Shown: piece after piece, positions 7,403-17,316 of the stretch | How positions within the stretch are numbered: position 1 is the stretch's first letter | Layout: each line of letters opens with the position of its first letter | NCBI RefSeq assembly: GCF_000369625.1 | Contig: NZ_KB850111.1 | Location: 438,038-502,037 of the forward strand | DNA: 64,000 nucleotides | Direction: 5' to 3' | Source of the DNA: Acinetobacter variabilis | Lineage (GTDB): Bacteria; Pseudomonadota; Gammaproteobacteria; Pseudomonadales; Moraxellaceae | Translations under genes and position numbers: made by a program | Notes under the pieces: generated by a model | Seen by the model: only the letters and a program-made list of their open reading frames with translations | Databases searched by the model: none | Told to the model about the DNA's origin: nothing

Positions 7403-9106
7403 TTATTGCTCCAGATGAGCAATTCGCATTTGCAGGCTGACATTGCCATTAAAGACATTTTTATCCAGTTCATAGACCAGACGTACATGCTGCTTCATTG
7501 GATCAAATTTGTATTTATCGATAGCATTAAAGGCAATCGCATCCATAACCTGTCCACTCTCTAAAGCAACACGTAATTTCAGATGTACATCCTTGAGCCA
7601 GCGGTAATCCAGAATCTTAAAGATGCCTTCAAAAATTGGTTGAGGAAACTTTTGCCCCCATGGACTTAAGTTTTGCAGTAAATCGACTGTTTCAATTTGG
7701 AAAGCTGATGCCGGTAGTTCCCCATCAGTCCACAGCGTAGCAGTAAATAGGCTTTCATCCATCTCTGCAATCAGCTGTTCAAAGACCTGTTTAAATTCAG
7801 CAAAATGCTGCTTTTTAATGGTTAATCCCGCTGCGGCCGCATGTCCACCGAAATGGCTGACCAGATGCGGATACTGCTCTGCTATCCGTTCAATGCTATC
7901 CCGGATATGAATCCCTTCAATGGAACGTGCTGAACCTTTGATATGAATACCATCTTCATCAGCAGCAAAGACTATACTTGGACGATGGAACTGTTCTTTT
8001 AAACGCCCTGCTACAATCCCGATCACACCCTGATGCCAGTGCTGTTCAAACATGATCAGTGCGGCAGGCAAAGTATTCTCATCGAGCTGGATTTTTTCCA
8101 GTTCAGTCAAAGCTTCCTGCTTGATTTTGCCTTCTACCTGACGACGTTCGACATTCAGTTTATTCAGCTGTTCTGCGAGTGGATAAGCGGTTGCCAGATC
8201 CGAAGCGAGCAAACACTCAATCCCGATATCCATGGTTTCCATACGACCCGCTGCATTAATACGTGGACCAAGTACAAAACCCAGATCCTGCGCTTTGAGC
8301 GTGGCAGCATCACGACCAGCAATTTCCAGCAAAGCACTGATACCAGGTCGGCAAAGATGCTGCTGAATCCGTTTTAAGCCAGCATCCACCAGAATACGGT
8401 TGTTATAGTCCAGACTTGCAACATCTGCATAAGTGCCTAAAGCCACTAGATCCAGATAATTGGTAATAACCGTTGAAGATTTACCGAGCTTTTTACGATG
8501 AGTCGATAGATTCGCCAAGACATAAAAAGCTACCCCCACTCCCGCCAAGGCCTTACTTGGAAAATCACAACCTAACTGATTGGGATTGACTACAGCTTCT
8601 GCTGCAGGTGTAGGCTTGGTGGTTAAGTGGTGATCGGTAATAATCACCTGCATACCATGATCCTGCGCCTGCTTCACACCTTCATGACTGGAAATCCCGT
8701 TATCCACCGTAATTAAAAGATCCGGCGTAAAATTGGCAAAAGCCAGATCTGCAATCGCAGGTGTCAGGCCATAACCATACTTAAACCTATCAGGAACCAG
8801 ATACTCAACATGGGCACCCATATCACGCAGGGCTAAAACCATCAGTGTTGTACTGGTCGCCCCATCAGCATCATAGTCACCGACAATTACGATTTTCTGG
8901 CCAGTATCTATAGCCTGATCAATTAGCTGAATTGCTTCCGGCAAGCCTTTCATGGTCGGAGCCAACAGATGCTTGAGTTTAAGCTCCAGCTCCTGTTCAG
9001 ATTCCACACCACGGCGTGCCAGAATGTCAGCTACAAATGAAGGCACGCCCTGAAAAGATTCAGGGCGTGTCAGTAAAGGTCTTTGCTTGATTTCAAGTTT
9101 AGGCAT
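7403..9106 (-). CDS. recJ: Single-stranded-DNA-specific exonuclease RecJ
   Basis: RecJ is a 5'-to-3' ssDNA exonuclease acting in RecF-pathway recombination, mismatch repair and base-excision repair. The DHH-phosphoesterase motifs that bind two Mn ions are visible: Val-Gly-Asp-Tyr-Asp-Ala-Asp-Gly near residue 70, Thr-Val-Asp-Asn-Gly near residue 133, and Ile-Thr-Asp-His-His near residue 155. The C-terminal DHHA1 region contains Ser-His-Phe-Gly-Gly-His-Ala-Ala-Ala-Ala-Gly. I place the start at the ATG at 9106 (567 residues), two bases after the pdxH stop codon; the longer frame to 9136 would overlap pdxH. It is last in the glmM-pdxH-recJ operon. Confidence 0.95.
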   Translation of the reverse strand: MPKLEIKQRPLLTRPESFQGVPSFVADILARRGVESEQELELKLKHLLAPTMKGLPEAIQLIDQAIDTGQKIVIVGDYDADGATSTTLMVLALRDMGAHVEYLVPDRFKYGYGLTPAIADLAFANFTPDLLITVDNGISSHEGVKQAQDHGMQVIITDHHLTTKPTPAAEAVVNPNQLGCDFPSKALAGVGVAFYVLANLSTHRKKLGKSSTVITNYLDLVALGTYADVASLDYNNRILVDAGLKRIQQHLCRPGISALLEIAGRDAATLKAQDLGFVLGPRINAAGRMETMDIGIECLLASDLATAYPLAEQLNKLNVERRQVEGKIKQEALTELEKIQLDENTLPAALIMFEQHWHQGVIGIVAGRLKEQFHRPSIVFAADEDGIHIKGSARSIEGIHIRDSIERIAEQYPHLVSHFGGHAAAAGLTIKKQHFAEFKQVFEQLIAEMDESLFTATLWTDGELPASAFQIETVDLLQNLSPWGQKFPQPIFEGIFKILDYRWLKDVHLKLRVALESGQVMDAIAFNAIDKYKFDPMKQHVRLVYELDKNVFNGNVSLQMRIAHLEQ

Positions 9107-9108
9107 TG

Positions 9109-9765
9109 TTATGGCATCAATCGTTGTAGTTTCCACGCCCCATCGATTTTTTCATAACTCAGGCGGTCATGTAAACGGTTTGGACGGCCCTGCCAGAATT
9201 CATAATAATCTGGCTGCAAACGATAGCCGCCCCAAAATCCCGGTTTATCCAGCTCTTCCTGATTGGCGACCTGCTGATGCAGATCCCAGAAACGTTGCTG
9301 TAGTTCTTCACGACTCGCAACCATACCGCTTTGCGGGGTACTGATATGAGCAGCGATCTGACTTTCACGTGGACGTTTATGATAATAGTCAGTTGATTCT
9401 TCTTCCGAAATTTTAACTACCTTTCCGCTAATCCGGATCTGACGTTCCTGTTCCTGCCAGTAAAACAGTAATTCTGCATACGGGTTTTCGGCCAGATCCA
9501 GACCTTTCTGACTATCATAATTGGTATAGAAATCATAACCCGCTTCAGTGGCACCACGCAGCAACACTGTGCGCACATGCGGACGACCCTGTGCATTTGC
9601 GGTTGCCAATGACATGGCATAGGGTTCATGCAGCTGTGCAGCAAGTGCATGGTTAAACCACTGCAAAAACTGCATATGCGGGTTGGGATTGACCTGATCT
9701 TCGTGTAGCTCGCCTTTTTGATAGTTCAGACGCAGTTCGCTTAGATCCTTAATCAGATCGCTCAT
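9109..9765 (-). CDS. pdxH: Pyridoxamine 5'-phosphate oxidase
   Basis: This FMN-dependent oxidase converts pyridoxine or pyridoxamine 5'-phosphate to pyridoxal 5'-phosphate, the last step of vitamin B6 synthesis and salvage. The 218 residues match the family. Visible blocks are the Arg-Thr-Val-Leu-Leu-Arg substrate/FMN segment near residue 66, Phe-Tyr-Trp near residue 100, and the C-terminal Glu-Phe-Trp-Gln-Gly-Arg-Pro-Asn-Arg-Leu-His-Asp-Arg signature. It sits 15 nt after glmM and two bases before recJ, so it is translated within one operon. Confidence 0.96.
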   Translation of the reverse strand: MSDLIKDLSELRLNYQKGELHEDQVNPNPHMQFLQWFNHALAAQLHEPYAMSLATANAQGRPHVRTVLLRGATEAGYDFYTNYDSQKGLDLAENPYAELLFYWQEQERQIRISGKVVKISEEESTDYYHKRPRESQIAAHISTPQSGMVASREELQQRFWDLHQQVANQEELDKPGFWGGYRLQPDYYEFWQGRPNRLHDRLSYEKIDGAWKLQRLMP

Positions 9766-9780
9766 TTACTCTTCCCCCAT

Positions 9781-11112
9781 TTAAGCGGCGTTGGCACGTA
9801 CCGCATCAGCCAATGAATTTGCCAGTGTGGTCACCTCTGCAAGATCCTCACCCTCAACCATGACACGGATCACCGGTTCAGTCCCTGATTTACGGATCAG
9901 TAAACGGCCACGGCCTTTGAGCTGCTCTTCAGCTTTGTTAAATTCTGCGGTCAAAGCAGGCACTGAGTACGGGTCAAACATGGTATTCAGACGTACATTC
10001 ACCAAGACATTTGGCAATAATTTAAAATCAGCCACTAACTCGTGCAGTGCTTTCTTCTGCTCGACCATCACGGTTAAGACTTGCAGCGCAGCAATAATCG
10101 CATCGCCTGTGGTGCTCTTGTCTAAAGTCAGGATATGGCCTGATGGCTCACCACCAATCGACCAGCCTTTTTCTTCCAGACCTTGCAGTACATAACGGTC
10201 ACCGACTTTAGCACGTAGCAGCTCTACTCCGGCTTTTTCCAGCGCCAGTTCCAGCGCCATATTGCTCATCAAGGTACCGACGATACCCGCCGGCTTGTTT
10301 TTTGCCTGAGTCGCGAGGATATACAAAATATGATCGCCGGTAATTTGCTCACCGTTTTTATCGACCATGATCACACGGTCTGCATCACCATCGAAGGCTA
10401 TGCCTAAATCAGCCCCATGCTCAACCACTGCTTTTTGCAGATTTTCTGGATGAGTCGAACCACAGTTCTCATTGATATTCAGACCAGTCGGTTCGTCATA
10501 GATGGAAATGACTTTTGCACCCAACTCACGGAAAACCGCAGGGCCAACGCTGTAAGCTGCACCATTGGCACAGTCAACAACAATGGTTAAATCATTCAGG
10601 TCTAAATGGTATGGGAAGGTTGATTTACAGAATTCGATATAACGGCCATTGGCATCTTTCACGCGGAAACTTTTACCCAAGTTCGCGTTATCTTCTATCA
10701 CCAGTTCTTTTTCCAGCTCCTGGTTGATCTCATCCTGCAAAGCATCAGGCAGTTTTTTGCCTTCACTCGAGAAAAACTTAATCCCGTTATCAAAATATGG
10801 GTTATGTGACGCAGAAATGACAATGCCGAGGCTGGCATGCAAAGCACGGGTCAAATGGGCAATGGCCGGCGTTGGCAAAGGTCCAAGCAGATGCACATAA
10901 ACACCTGCCGCATTGAGTCCTGCCTGTAGCGCAGATTCCAGAATATAACCCGATAAACGGGTATCTTTACCCAGTACCACCAATGGTTTGTTTTTTTTGC
11001 TATTTCGTTTTAATACTTTTCCTGCCGCAAAACCTAATTTCAGGGCAAATTCAGGTGTAATCGGTAACTCACCAAATTTTCCACGAATACCATCGGTACC
11101 AAAATAACTCAT
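9781..11112 (-). CDS. glmM: Phosphoglucosamine mutase GlmM
   Basis: GlmM interconverts glucosamine-6-phosphate and glucosamine-1-phosphate on the route to UDP-GlcNAc for peptidoglycan and LPS. The phosphoserine loop Ser-Ala-Ser-His-Asn-Pro lies near residues 98-103 and the Mg-binding loop Asp-Gly-Asp-Ala-Asp-Arg near residue 242. The C-terminal phosphate loop Arg-Lys-Ser-Gly-Thr-Glu-Pro is also present. The preferred start is the ATG at 11112 (Met-Ser-Tyr-Phe-Gly-Thr-Asp-Gly, the family N-terminus); the frame extends four codons to 11124. It is first in the operon with pdxH and recJ. Confidence 0.96.
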   Translation of the reverse strand: MSYFGTDGIRGKFGELPITPEFALKLGFAAGKVLKRNSKKNKPLVVLGKDTRLSGYILESALQAGLNAAGVYVHLLGPLPTPAIAHLTRALHASLGIVISASHNPYFDNGIKFFSSEGKKLPDALQDEINQELEKELVIEDNANLGKSFRVKDANGRYIEFCKSTFPYHLDLNDLTIVVDCANGAAYSVGPAVFRELGAKVISIYDEPTGLNINENCGSTHPENLQKAVVEHGADLGIAFDGDADRVIMVDKNGEQITGDHILYILATQAKNKPAGIVGTLMSNMALELALEKAGVELLRAKVGDRYVLQGLEEKGWSIGGEPSGHILTLDKSTTGDAIIAALQVLTVMVEQKKALHELVADFKLLPNVLVNVRLNTMFDPYSVPALTAEFNKAEEQLKGRGRLLIRKSGTEPVIRVMVEGEDLAEVTTLANSLADAVRANAA

Positions 11113-11181
11113 GCTTTGTCTCACTTCTTAGCGGGTGATTTACATCATCCTTTTTCATTGTGCAACACTGTACACCAAAAC

Positions 11182-11213
11182 AAAAAAGCCGTCATGAGGA
11201 TGACGGCTTTTTT
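11182..11213 (-). terminator. Intrinsic terminator of guaB
   Basis: AAAAAAGCCGTCAT and ATGACGGCTTTTTT form a strong stem just downstream of the guaB stop codon and upstream of glmM. Confidence 0.85.
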
Positions 11214-11234
11214 AGAGTAAACAATCAGCGAAAG

Positions 11235-12728
<1,494 letters not shown>

Positions 12729-12961
12729 CTATTATAAACAAATTTAGCTCTAAATTTCATTGCAATTGCAAAATTTATTTTGTCTAAATCTGGACTTAGA
12801 TTTAATCCGAATATCTAAACCTGTAAATTTGACTATTCAATCAACAATTTAAATATGCCAGAGCGGTCATCATATTTATTCGGTTTACAAAATCCCCTAC
12901 TAATTTTTTCTCCCATAAAAAGCAGAGTCCATACCCTGCTTTTTAAATCTTGAGTTTGGAT

Positions 12962-13327
12962 TTAGCTCACCCGTTCGAAATTATCATCATTTTCGGCTTC
13001 ATCCGGCTCAATCTGGATGAATGGAATCATATTGTGTGCCATCCGTGCCTTATTGCACTGGGCATCAGCAATCTGAACTTCTTTACAGGATGAGCTACGT
13101 AGTTCGTACATGCCACAACTCACCTGTTCGCCAATGCTACCTTCGAGCGCAATACAACGCGGATTTTTTTGATTGGTTCCCGCCATGCATGAATAGACGG
13201 AAGTGACAGGTTCAGTATAGTGCTCAGGCATGGGAATCCCCTCTGCCCAATAAAATGAAACCCTGAAATAGGCGCAACATGCGCCACAACTTAAACATGC
13301 ATCTTGTGTAGGAACTTGAGACAACAT
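12962..13327 (-). CDS. YkgJ-family cysteine-cluster protein
   Basis: This is a 121-residue protein of the CxxCxxCC (YkgJ/UPF0153) family. The cluster Cys11-x2-Cys14-x2-Cys17-Cys18 is at the N-terminus, and further cysteines occur near residues 47, 58, 70, 81 and 90. The pattern suggests binding of zinc or an iron-sulfur cluster; no biochemical role is established that I can name. The C-terminal 15 residues are acidic. The gene stands alone, downstream of the MBL-fold gene on the same strand with about 100 nt between. The start codon is the ATG at 13325-13327. Confidence 0.85.
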   Translation of the reverse strand: MLSQVPTQDACLSCGACCAYFRVSFYWAEGIPMPEHYTEPVTSVYSCMAGTNQKNPRCIALEGSIGEQVSCGMYELRSSSCKEVQIADAQCNKARMAHNMIPFIQIEPDEAENDDNFERVS

Positions 13328-13425
13328 TTCTTATAAATTCTCGTCATCAAAAACAATTTTTTGCAGGCGGAAAATATAAAAAATGTTGTTTTTCTACTCA
13401 AGAAAAAATTTAAAATTTTCTTGAA

Positions 13426-14223
13426 CTATTCAGGACAAGTAAAAACAGTTTCATCCATTAAATCAGTGCCACATTCCAGTGTTTCAATCCAGTCCAGAAA
13501 CTGGTTAATCTGTTCTTTACCCACAAATGGTGTTCCATGCTGCGGCACAATCATGTCGACATCCATGGTACGTACCATCTGCACCCATAAACGAATCACC
13601 TTGTTATTGCACATGTAGCGTTGGTGAAATCCCTTCATTTTCGGAATGTGCGCCGCAAAATTTTCCAGTGGCTTTGAAGCATCCTCGACCATTGACGCGC
13701 CCATATCACCAGAAAACAGGATCTTGGCAATCGGGTCATAAAACTGGAAATTACCGACTGAATGTAAAAAGTGTGCTGGAATGGCAATAATGCTGGATTG
13801 ACCGAGTGGAATGATCTGACCATGATCCGGCAATTCAACCAGACGATCCAGCCAGTTACCTTTCATACGGTCACTCATAAAGGCTGAATTCAGATGCGGT
13901 AAGAAACGCGCCCAGAGCTTGGAAGCTACGACTTTGGCTTCGGTATAGACCAGCCAGCGCGGCATGGACGTAATAATGTCCGGATCCTGATGCGATGCCA
14001 TCACATAATCCAGATTGCTTAACCGGGTATAGCGGTTCAGTTCCATGGTCAACGGTACATAGGTCAAATCACCACCCGGATCAAGTACTGCAGCACGCTC
14101 ATTATCAATAATCAGGAATTGGTTTGCCTGTACACCTTCACCTTTTACCAAGCTGGTAAAACTGATGCATTTATGCGTTCCATCATCATAAAGTACTTGT
14201 GATGTAGTACGTTCAAAAGCCAT
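13426..14223 (-). CDS. Diiron metallo-beta-lactamase-fold (ODP-type) protein
   Basis: This is an MBL-fold protein resembling the diiron domain of flavodiiron proteins but lacking a flavodoxin domain (265 residues from the ATG at 14223). Ligand-type motifs are in order: Ser-His-Gln-Asp-Pro-Asp-Ile near residue 78, Ala-His-Phe-Leu-His-Ser near residue 150, Phe-Ser-Gly-Asp-Met-Gly-Ala near residue 172, and Val-Pro-Gln-His-Gly-Thr near residue 228. In flavodiiron enzymes the first motif is His-x-Glu-x-Asp-His; here the Glu position is Asp and the last His is Ile. This places it with the oxygen-sensing or O2-binding ODP subgroup seen in some signalling proteins. Substrate and partner are unknown. 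It appears monocistronic. Confidence 0.75.
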   Translation of the reverse strand: MAFERTTSQVLYDDGTHKCISFTSLVKGEGVQANQFLIIDNERAAVLDPGGDLTYVPLTMELNRYTRLSNLDYVMASHQDPDIITSMPRWLVYTEAKVVASKLWARFLPHLNSAFMSDRMKGNWLDRLVELPDHGQIIPLGQSSIIAIPAHFLHSVGNFQFYDPIAKILFSGDMGASMVEDASKPLENFAAHIPKMKGFHQRYMCNNKVIRLWVQMVRTMDVDMIVPQHGTPFVGKEQINQFLDWIETLECGTDLMDETVFTCPE

Positions 14224-14360
14224 GCCCATTCCCCAAAATTTTTATGTAAAAAATGTATATTCTATAGGTGAATAACATATATTTATTTAGAGAAACTTAC
14301 AATAAAAATCAGATCAATATTATCTATAATATCAGTTAATTAAGTCACATTTTTAGGCAA

Positions 14361-14388
14361 AAAATCCCGAGCAATTAGCTCAGGATTT
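14361..14388 (-). terminator. Terminator of the TMEM165/GDT1-like gene
   Basis: Read on the minus strand, AAATCCTGAGC, an AATT-type loop, and GCTCGGGATTTTTT form an imperfect stem with a T-tract. It follows the stop codon of the membrane-protein gene by about 17 nt. Confidence 0.7.
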
Positions 14389-14404
14389 ACGATATCTTTA
14401 ACAC

Positions 14405-14980
14405 TCAAAATAAATAGTGTTGTGCCAATGCTGCCAGACCAATTATTAAGAAAACCAAAGCGCCAATTTTATGAATGAGCGAAATTGGTAATTTTTCTGC
14501 CAATTTATTACCAATAAATACCGCTGGTGCATTTACCAACATAATACCGATCGTAGTACCCAAAGTGACCCAACCAATACTGTCAAAGCGCGCGGCTAAA
14601 GCGACTGTTGCAATTTGAGTTTTATCGCCGATTTCTGCCAAGAAAAACAACACAAATGTGGCACCGAATACCCCATATTTTTGCCATTTATTGATACTTT
14701 CTGATTCATCATCCAATTCATCGGGAATTAACATCCACACCGCCATCGCAATAAAACCAAGCGATACAATCCACAGCAAGACTGTTGGGCTAAGCACTGT
14801 GGTGATCCATTGACCTAAGACTGCGGAAACGCCATGGTTGACGACTGTCGCCAAAAAGATTGCGAAGAGAATTGGAACAGGTTTACGAAAACGTGCGGCA
14901 AGTAATAGAGCAAGCAGTTGCGTTTTATCGCCCATTTCAGATAAGGCAACAACAGCTAATGAGATCAGAAAAGCAGAAAG
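14405..14980 (-). CDS. TMEM165/GDT1-family (UPF0016) putative Mn2+ exporter
   Basis: This is an integral membrane protein of about 191 residues with six predicted helices in two repeats. Each repeat carries the family signature Glu-x-Gly-Asp-Lys-Thr-Gln: Glu-Met-Gly-Asp-Lys-Thr-Gln near residue 16 and Glu-Ile-Gly-Asp-Lys-Thr-Gln near residue 115. These acidic motifs bind divalent cations in GDT1 proteins, and bacterial members act as manganese exporters. I start at the ATG at 14980 (Met-Leu-Ser-Ala-Phe-Leu); the frame extends to 15025 into the leader. A yybP-ykoY riboswitch lies upstream, so expression should rise with Mn2+. This supports the Mn-export role. Confidence 0.88.
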   Translation of the reverse strand, partial: LSAFLISLAVVALSEMGDKTQLLALLLAARFRKPVPILFAIFLATVVNHGVSAVLGQWITTVLSPTVLLWIVSLGFIAMAVWMLIPDELDDESESINKWQKYGVFGATFVLFFLAEIGDKTQIATVALAARFDSIGWVTLGTTIGIMLVNAPAVFIGNKLAEKLPISLIHKIGALVFLIIGLAALAQHYLF

Positions 14981-15056
14981 CATGATGTGTTTCTCTGGCC
15001 AGCAATTTACATACCTATGACTCACCCCTCCTGCCAGCCATATCTGCAGAGTGGTA

Positions 15057-15190
15057 AATCAAAGGTCTTGCCAACAAAAGAAAGCTTCGAGAAGCTCATT
15101 TGGTTCTTTGCTATGATGACCATGCCCTGTTGAGCAAATATGTTGACCATCACCCTTCTGCTTTGCGCAAAAGGCGGCTACTCCCCAATG
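15057..15190 (-). ncRNA. yybP-ykoY manganese riboswitch
   Basis: Read on the minus strand, the leader contains the family's conserved blocks in order: GGGGAGTAGC (15177-15186), GTCAACATA (15139-15147) and GGCAAGACC (15064-15072). These form the Mn2+-binding four-way-junction aptamer. It lies between a promoter at 15201-15229 and the TMEM165/GDT1-like Mn exporter, its usual target class. I did not resolve the expression platform; the roughly 70 nt between aptamer and ATG can pair near the ribosome site. Confidence 0.9.
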
Positions 15191-15200
15191 AAGTGCGCTC

Positions 15201-15229
15201 ATTATAGCCAACCGTGTTTATATTTACAA
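15201..15229 (-). promoter_or_regulatory. Sigma-70 promoter of the riboswitch-controlled transcript
   Basis: On the minus strand, TTGTAA (15224-15229) and TATAAT (15201-15206) are spaced by 17 nt. The predicted start is about 10 nt before the GGGGAGTAG block. Confidence 0.7.
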
Positions 15230-15240
15230 ATTGTCATATT

Positions 15241-15268
15241 AAAAAACCCTGCCGAAGCAGGGTCTTTA
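15241..15268 (-). terminator. Intrinsic terminator of aceE-aceF
   Basis: On the minus strand, CCCTGC, a TTCG loop, and GCAGGG are followed by TTTTTT. It lies about 20 nt after the aceF stop codon. Confidence 0.85.
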
Positions 15269-15286
15269 TTTTTAAACATTCATGAA

Positions 15287-17314
15287 TCAGATCAAGAGCG
15301 TACGAATATCCTTTAATAACTTGGTCAGCTTATTGGTAAAGCGTGCAGCATCTGCGCCATTAATTACCCGATGATCATAAGATAACGACAATGGCAGCAT
15401 CAGACGTGGATCAAAGCCCTCACCATTCCATACCGGTTGCATAGTTGCTGGAGAAATACCCAGGATCGCCACTTGTGGCCAGTTCACCAACGGCGTAAAT
15501 GCTGTACCACCAATTGAACCCAAGCTGGTAATGGTAAAATTCGCCCCTTGCAGATCTTTAGGTGACAATTTCTTGTCACGCGCTTTCTGGCTTAACTCAC
15601 CCAGCTCAATAGCAATCTGCTTAATCGACTTCTGGTCCGGGTTACGTAATACAGGAACAGTCAAGCCATCTGGCGTCGCAACCGCAATGCCCATATGGAT
15701 CTCATTACGTAGCAAAACTGATTTACCATCATCAGACAGGTGACCGGCAAACTCGCGCTCTTCTTTAAGCAGATAAGCCACAGCCTTGATAATGAAAGCC
15801 ATAATGGTCAGGCCAATACCTTCTTTCTTGAAGTTGCCTTTCAGCTCATTACGCCAAGCTTCCAGCTCAGTGATGTCTGCTGCATCAAACTGGGTCACTT
15901 GTGGGATGTAGTTATTTAGCGATAACTGCGGAATCGAAACCTGTTGCAGACGCGTCAAAGCTTTCTCTTCTACCCCACCAAAAGCACTGAAATCAGGCAG
16001 TTTTGGCAAGCCTGCAGGAGCTGCAGCTGCCGCAGGTGCAGCTGTTGTTTGCGGTGCAGTCAGACGATCTTTCACATACGCAAACAGGTCTTCTTTCATT
16101 AGACGCTCATGCGGGCCAGAAGCTTTCACTTCTGCCAATACCACACCCAGTTCACGAGCCAGTTTACGCACAGCAGGACCGGCATAAACTTTGGCATTGG
16201 CAGCATTCTGCTCTTTGCTAAGCTTGTCTGCACTATGCATTTCAGGCGTCACAGCAGCAGTGTCAGCTTTTGGCGCTGCGGCTGGTGCAGGCGTAGCTTT
16301 AGCTGCAGGTGCTTCTGATTTTTCCGCTGGAGCAGCAGGTGCTGCTTGTCCTTCAGCTTCAATCGTAATCAGTGCCACGCCTTCAGAAACATTCTGGCCC
16401 AGCTCAACATGAATCGCCTTAATCACTCCGGCAGTCGTGCTTGGCACTTCTACTGTCGCTTTATCTGACTCGACCACAATGATGCTCTGATCTTTTTCAA
16501 CCGTATCACCGACCTGTACCAGAATTTCTGCTACAGCTGCCTTGTCTACACCCAAGTCAGGTACTTTTACTTCAATATCGCCTGCAGGGGATGCCGCCTG
16601 TTGTGGTGCTGTTTCAGTTTTGACTTCAGGTGTTGCTTGAGCTTTTGGCTTTTCTTCCGCTTGAGGCGCTGCTTGCTCAGCAGCTGGTGCCGAATCTGTA
16701 GTTTTCACTGTCAGAATCAGCACTCCTTCTTTGACTGAATCGCCCTCCTGAATATGAATCGCCTCTACAGTACCAGCAACTGTACTTGGTACTTCAACTG
16801 TCGCTTTATCAGATTCAACCACGACCAGGCTTTGATCAACTTCAACTTCATCGCCAACCTGAACCAGAATTTCACCCACCAGGGCCTTTTCTACACCAAT
16901 ATCCGGCAATTTCACTTCTACAGTAGATGTAGAAGTCGATTGAGAGGACTGTTCATTTTGACTAGAGGCTTTGGGCTGATGTGTCGCCACTTCCTGCAGG
17001 ATTTCCTCATCAGGCAATTCAGTTGGGGTATTTTCCGAAGTTTTGTCAGCAGCATCAGCTTCCTGACTTTCTACCGTACCGGCATCATCTTCAGCCTGCA
17101 GTTCGATCAGGACAATACCTTCAGATACTTCATCACCCTGATTGATCAGGATGCTTTTAACTACACCTGCTGAAGTGCTTGGCACTTCAACAGAGGCTTT
17201 ATCTGATTCCAGCAGCACAATACTTTCATCTACAGCGATGGTGTCACCCACCTTCACCAGGATTTCTGCCACAGTTGCCTTATCTACACCAATATCTGGA
17301 GTCGTAATTTGCAT
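15287..17314 (-). CDS. aceF: Pyruvate dehydrogenase E2, dihydrolipoyl acetyltransferase (three lipoyl domains)
   Basis: E2 is the core of the pyruvate dehydrogenase complex and transfers acetyl groups from lipoamide to CoA. Three tandem lipoyl domains are visible, each with an Glu-Ser-Asp-Lys-Ala motif; the lipoylated lysines are about residues 39, 170 and 285. They are joined by flexible Ala/Pro/Glu-rich linkers. A peripheral subunit-binding domain spans about residues 376-416, and the catalytic domain ends with Ser-Tyr-Asp-His-Arg-Val-Ile-Asn-Gly containing the active-site His. Length is 675 residues. It begins 2 nt after the aceE stop codon, so it is in one operon with aceE. The E3 gene (lpd) is not in the window. 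Confidence 0.97.
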   Translation of the reverse strand: MQITTPDIGVDKATVAEILVKVGDTIAVDESIVLLESDKASVEVPSTSAGVVKSILINQGDEVSEGIVLIELQAEDDAGTVESQEADAADKTSENTPTELPDEEILQEVATHQPKASSQNEQSSQSTSTSTVEVKLPDIGVEKALVGEILVQVGDEVEVDQSLVVVESDKATVEVPSTVAGTVEAIHIQEGDSVKEGVLILTVKTTDSAPAAEQAAPQAEEKPKAQATPEVKTETAPQQAASPAGDIEVKVPDLGVDKAAVAEILVQVGDTVEKDQSIIVVESDKATVEVPSTTAGVIKAIHVELGQNVSEGVALITIEAEGQAAPAAPAEKSEAPAAKATPAPAAAPKADTAAVTPEMHSADKLSKEQNAANAKVYAGPAVRKLARELGVVLAEVKASGPHERLMKEDLFAYVKDRLTAPQTTAAPAAAAAPAGLPKLPDFSAFGGVEEKALTRLQQVSIPQLSLNNYIPQVTQFDAADITELEAWRNELKGNFKKEGIGLTIMAFIIKAVAYLLKEEREFAGHLSDDGKSVLLRNEIHMGIAVATPDGLTVPVLRNPDQKSIKQIAIELGELSQKARDKKLSPKDLQGANFTITSLGSIGGTAFTPLVNWPQVAILGISPATMQPVWNGEGFDPRLMLPLSLSYDHRVINGADAARFTNKLTKLLKDIRTLLI

Positions 17315-17316
17315 GA

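Noticed and set aside
16003..16412. Plus-strand frames inside aceF
   Set aside because: Shadow frames created by the Ala/Pro-rich linker codons of E2; no start context.
15287..17314. Lipoyl-domain DNA repeats considered as a mobile or CRISPR-like repeat
   Set aside because: The repeats are in frame, encode the three lipoyl domains and have no spacer structure.
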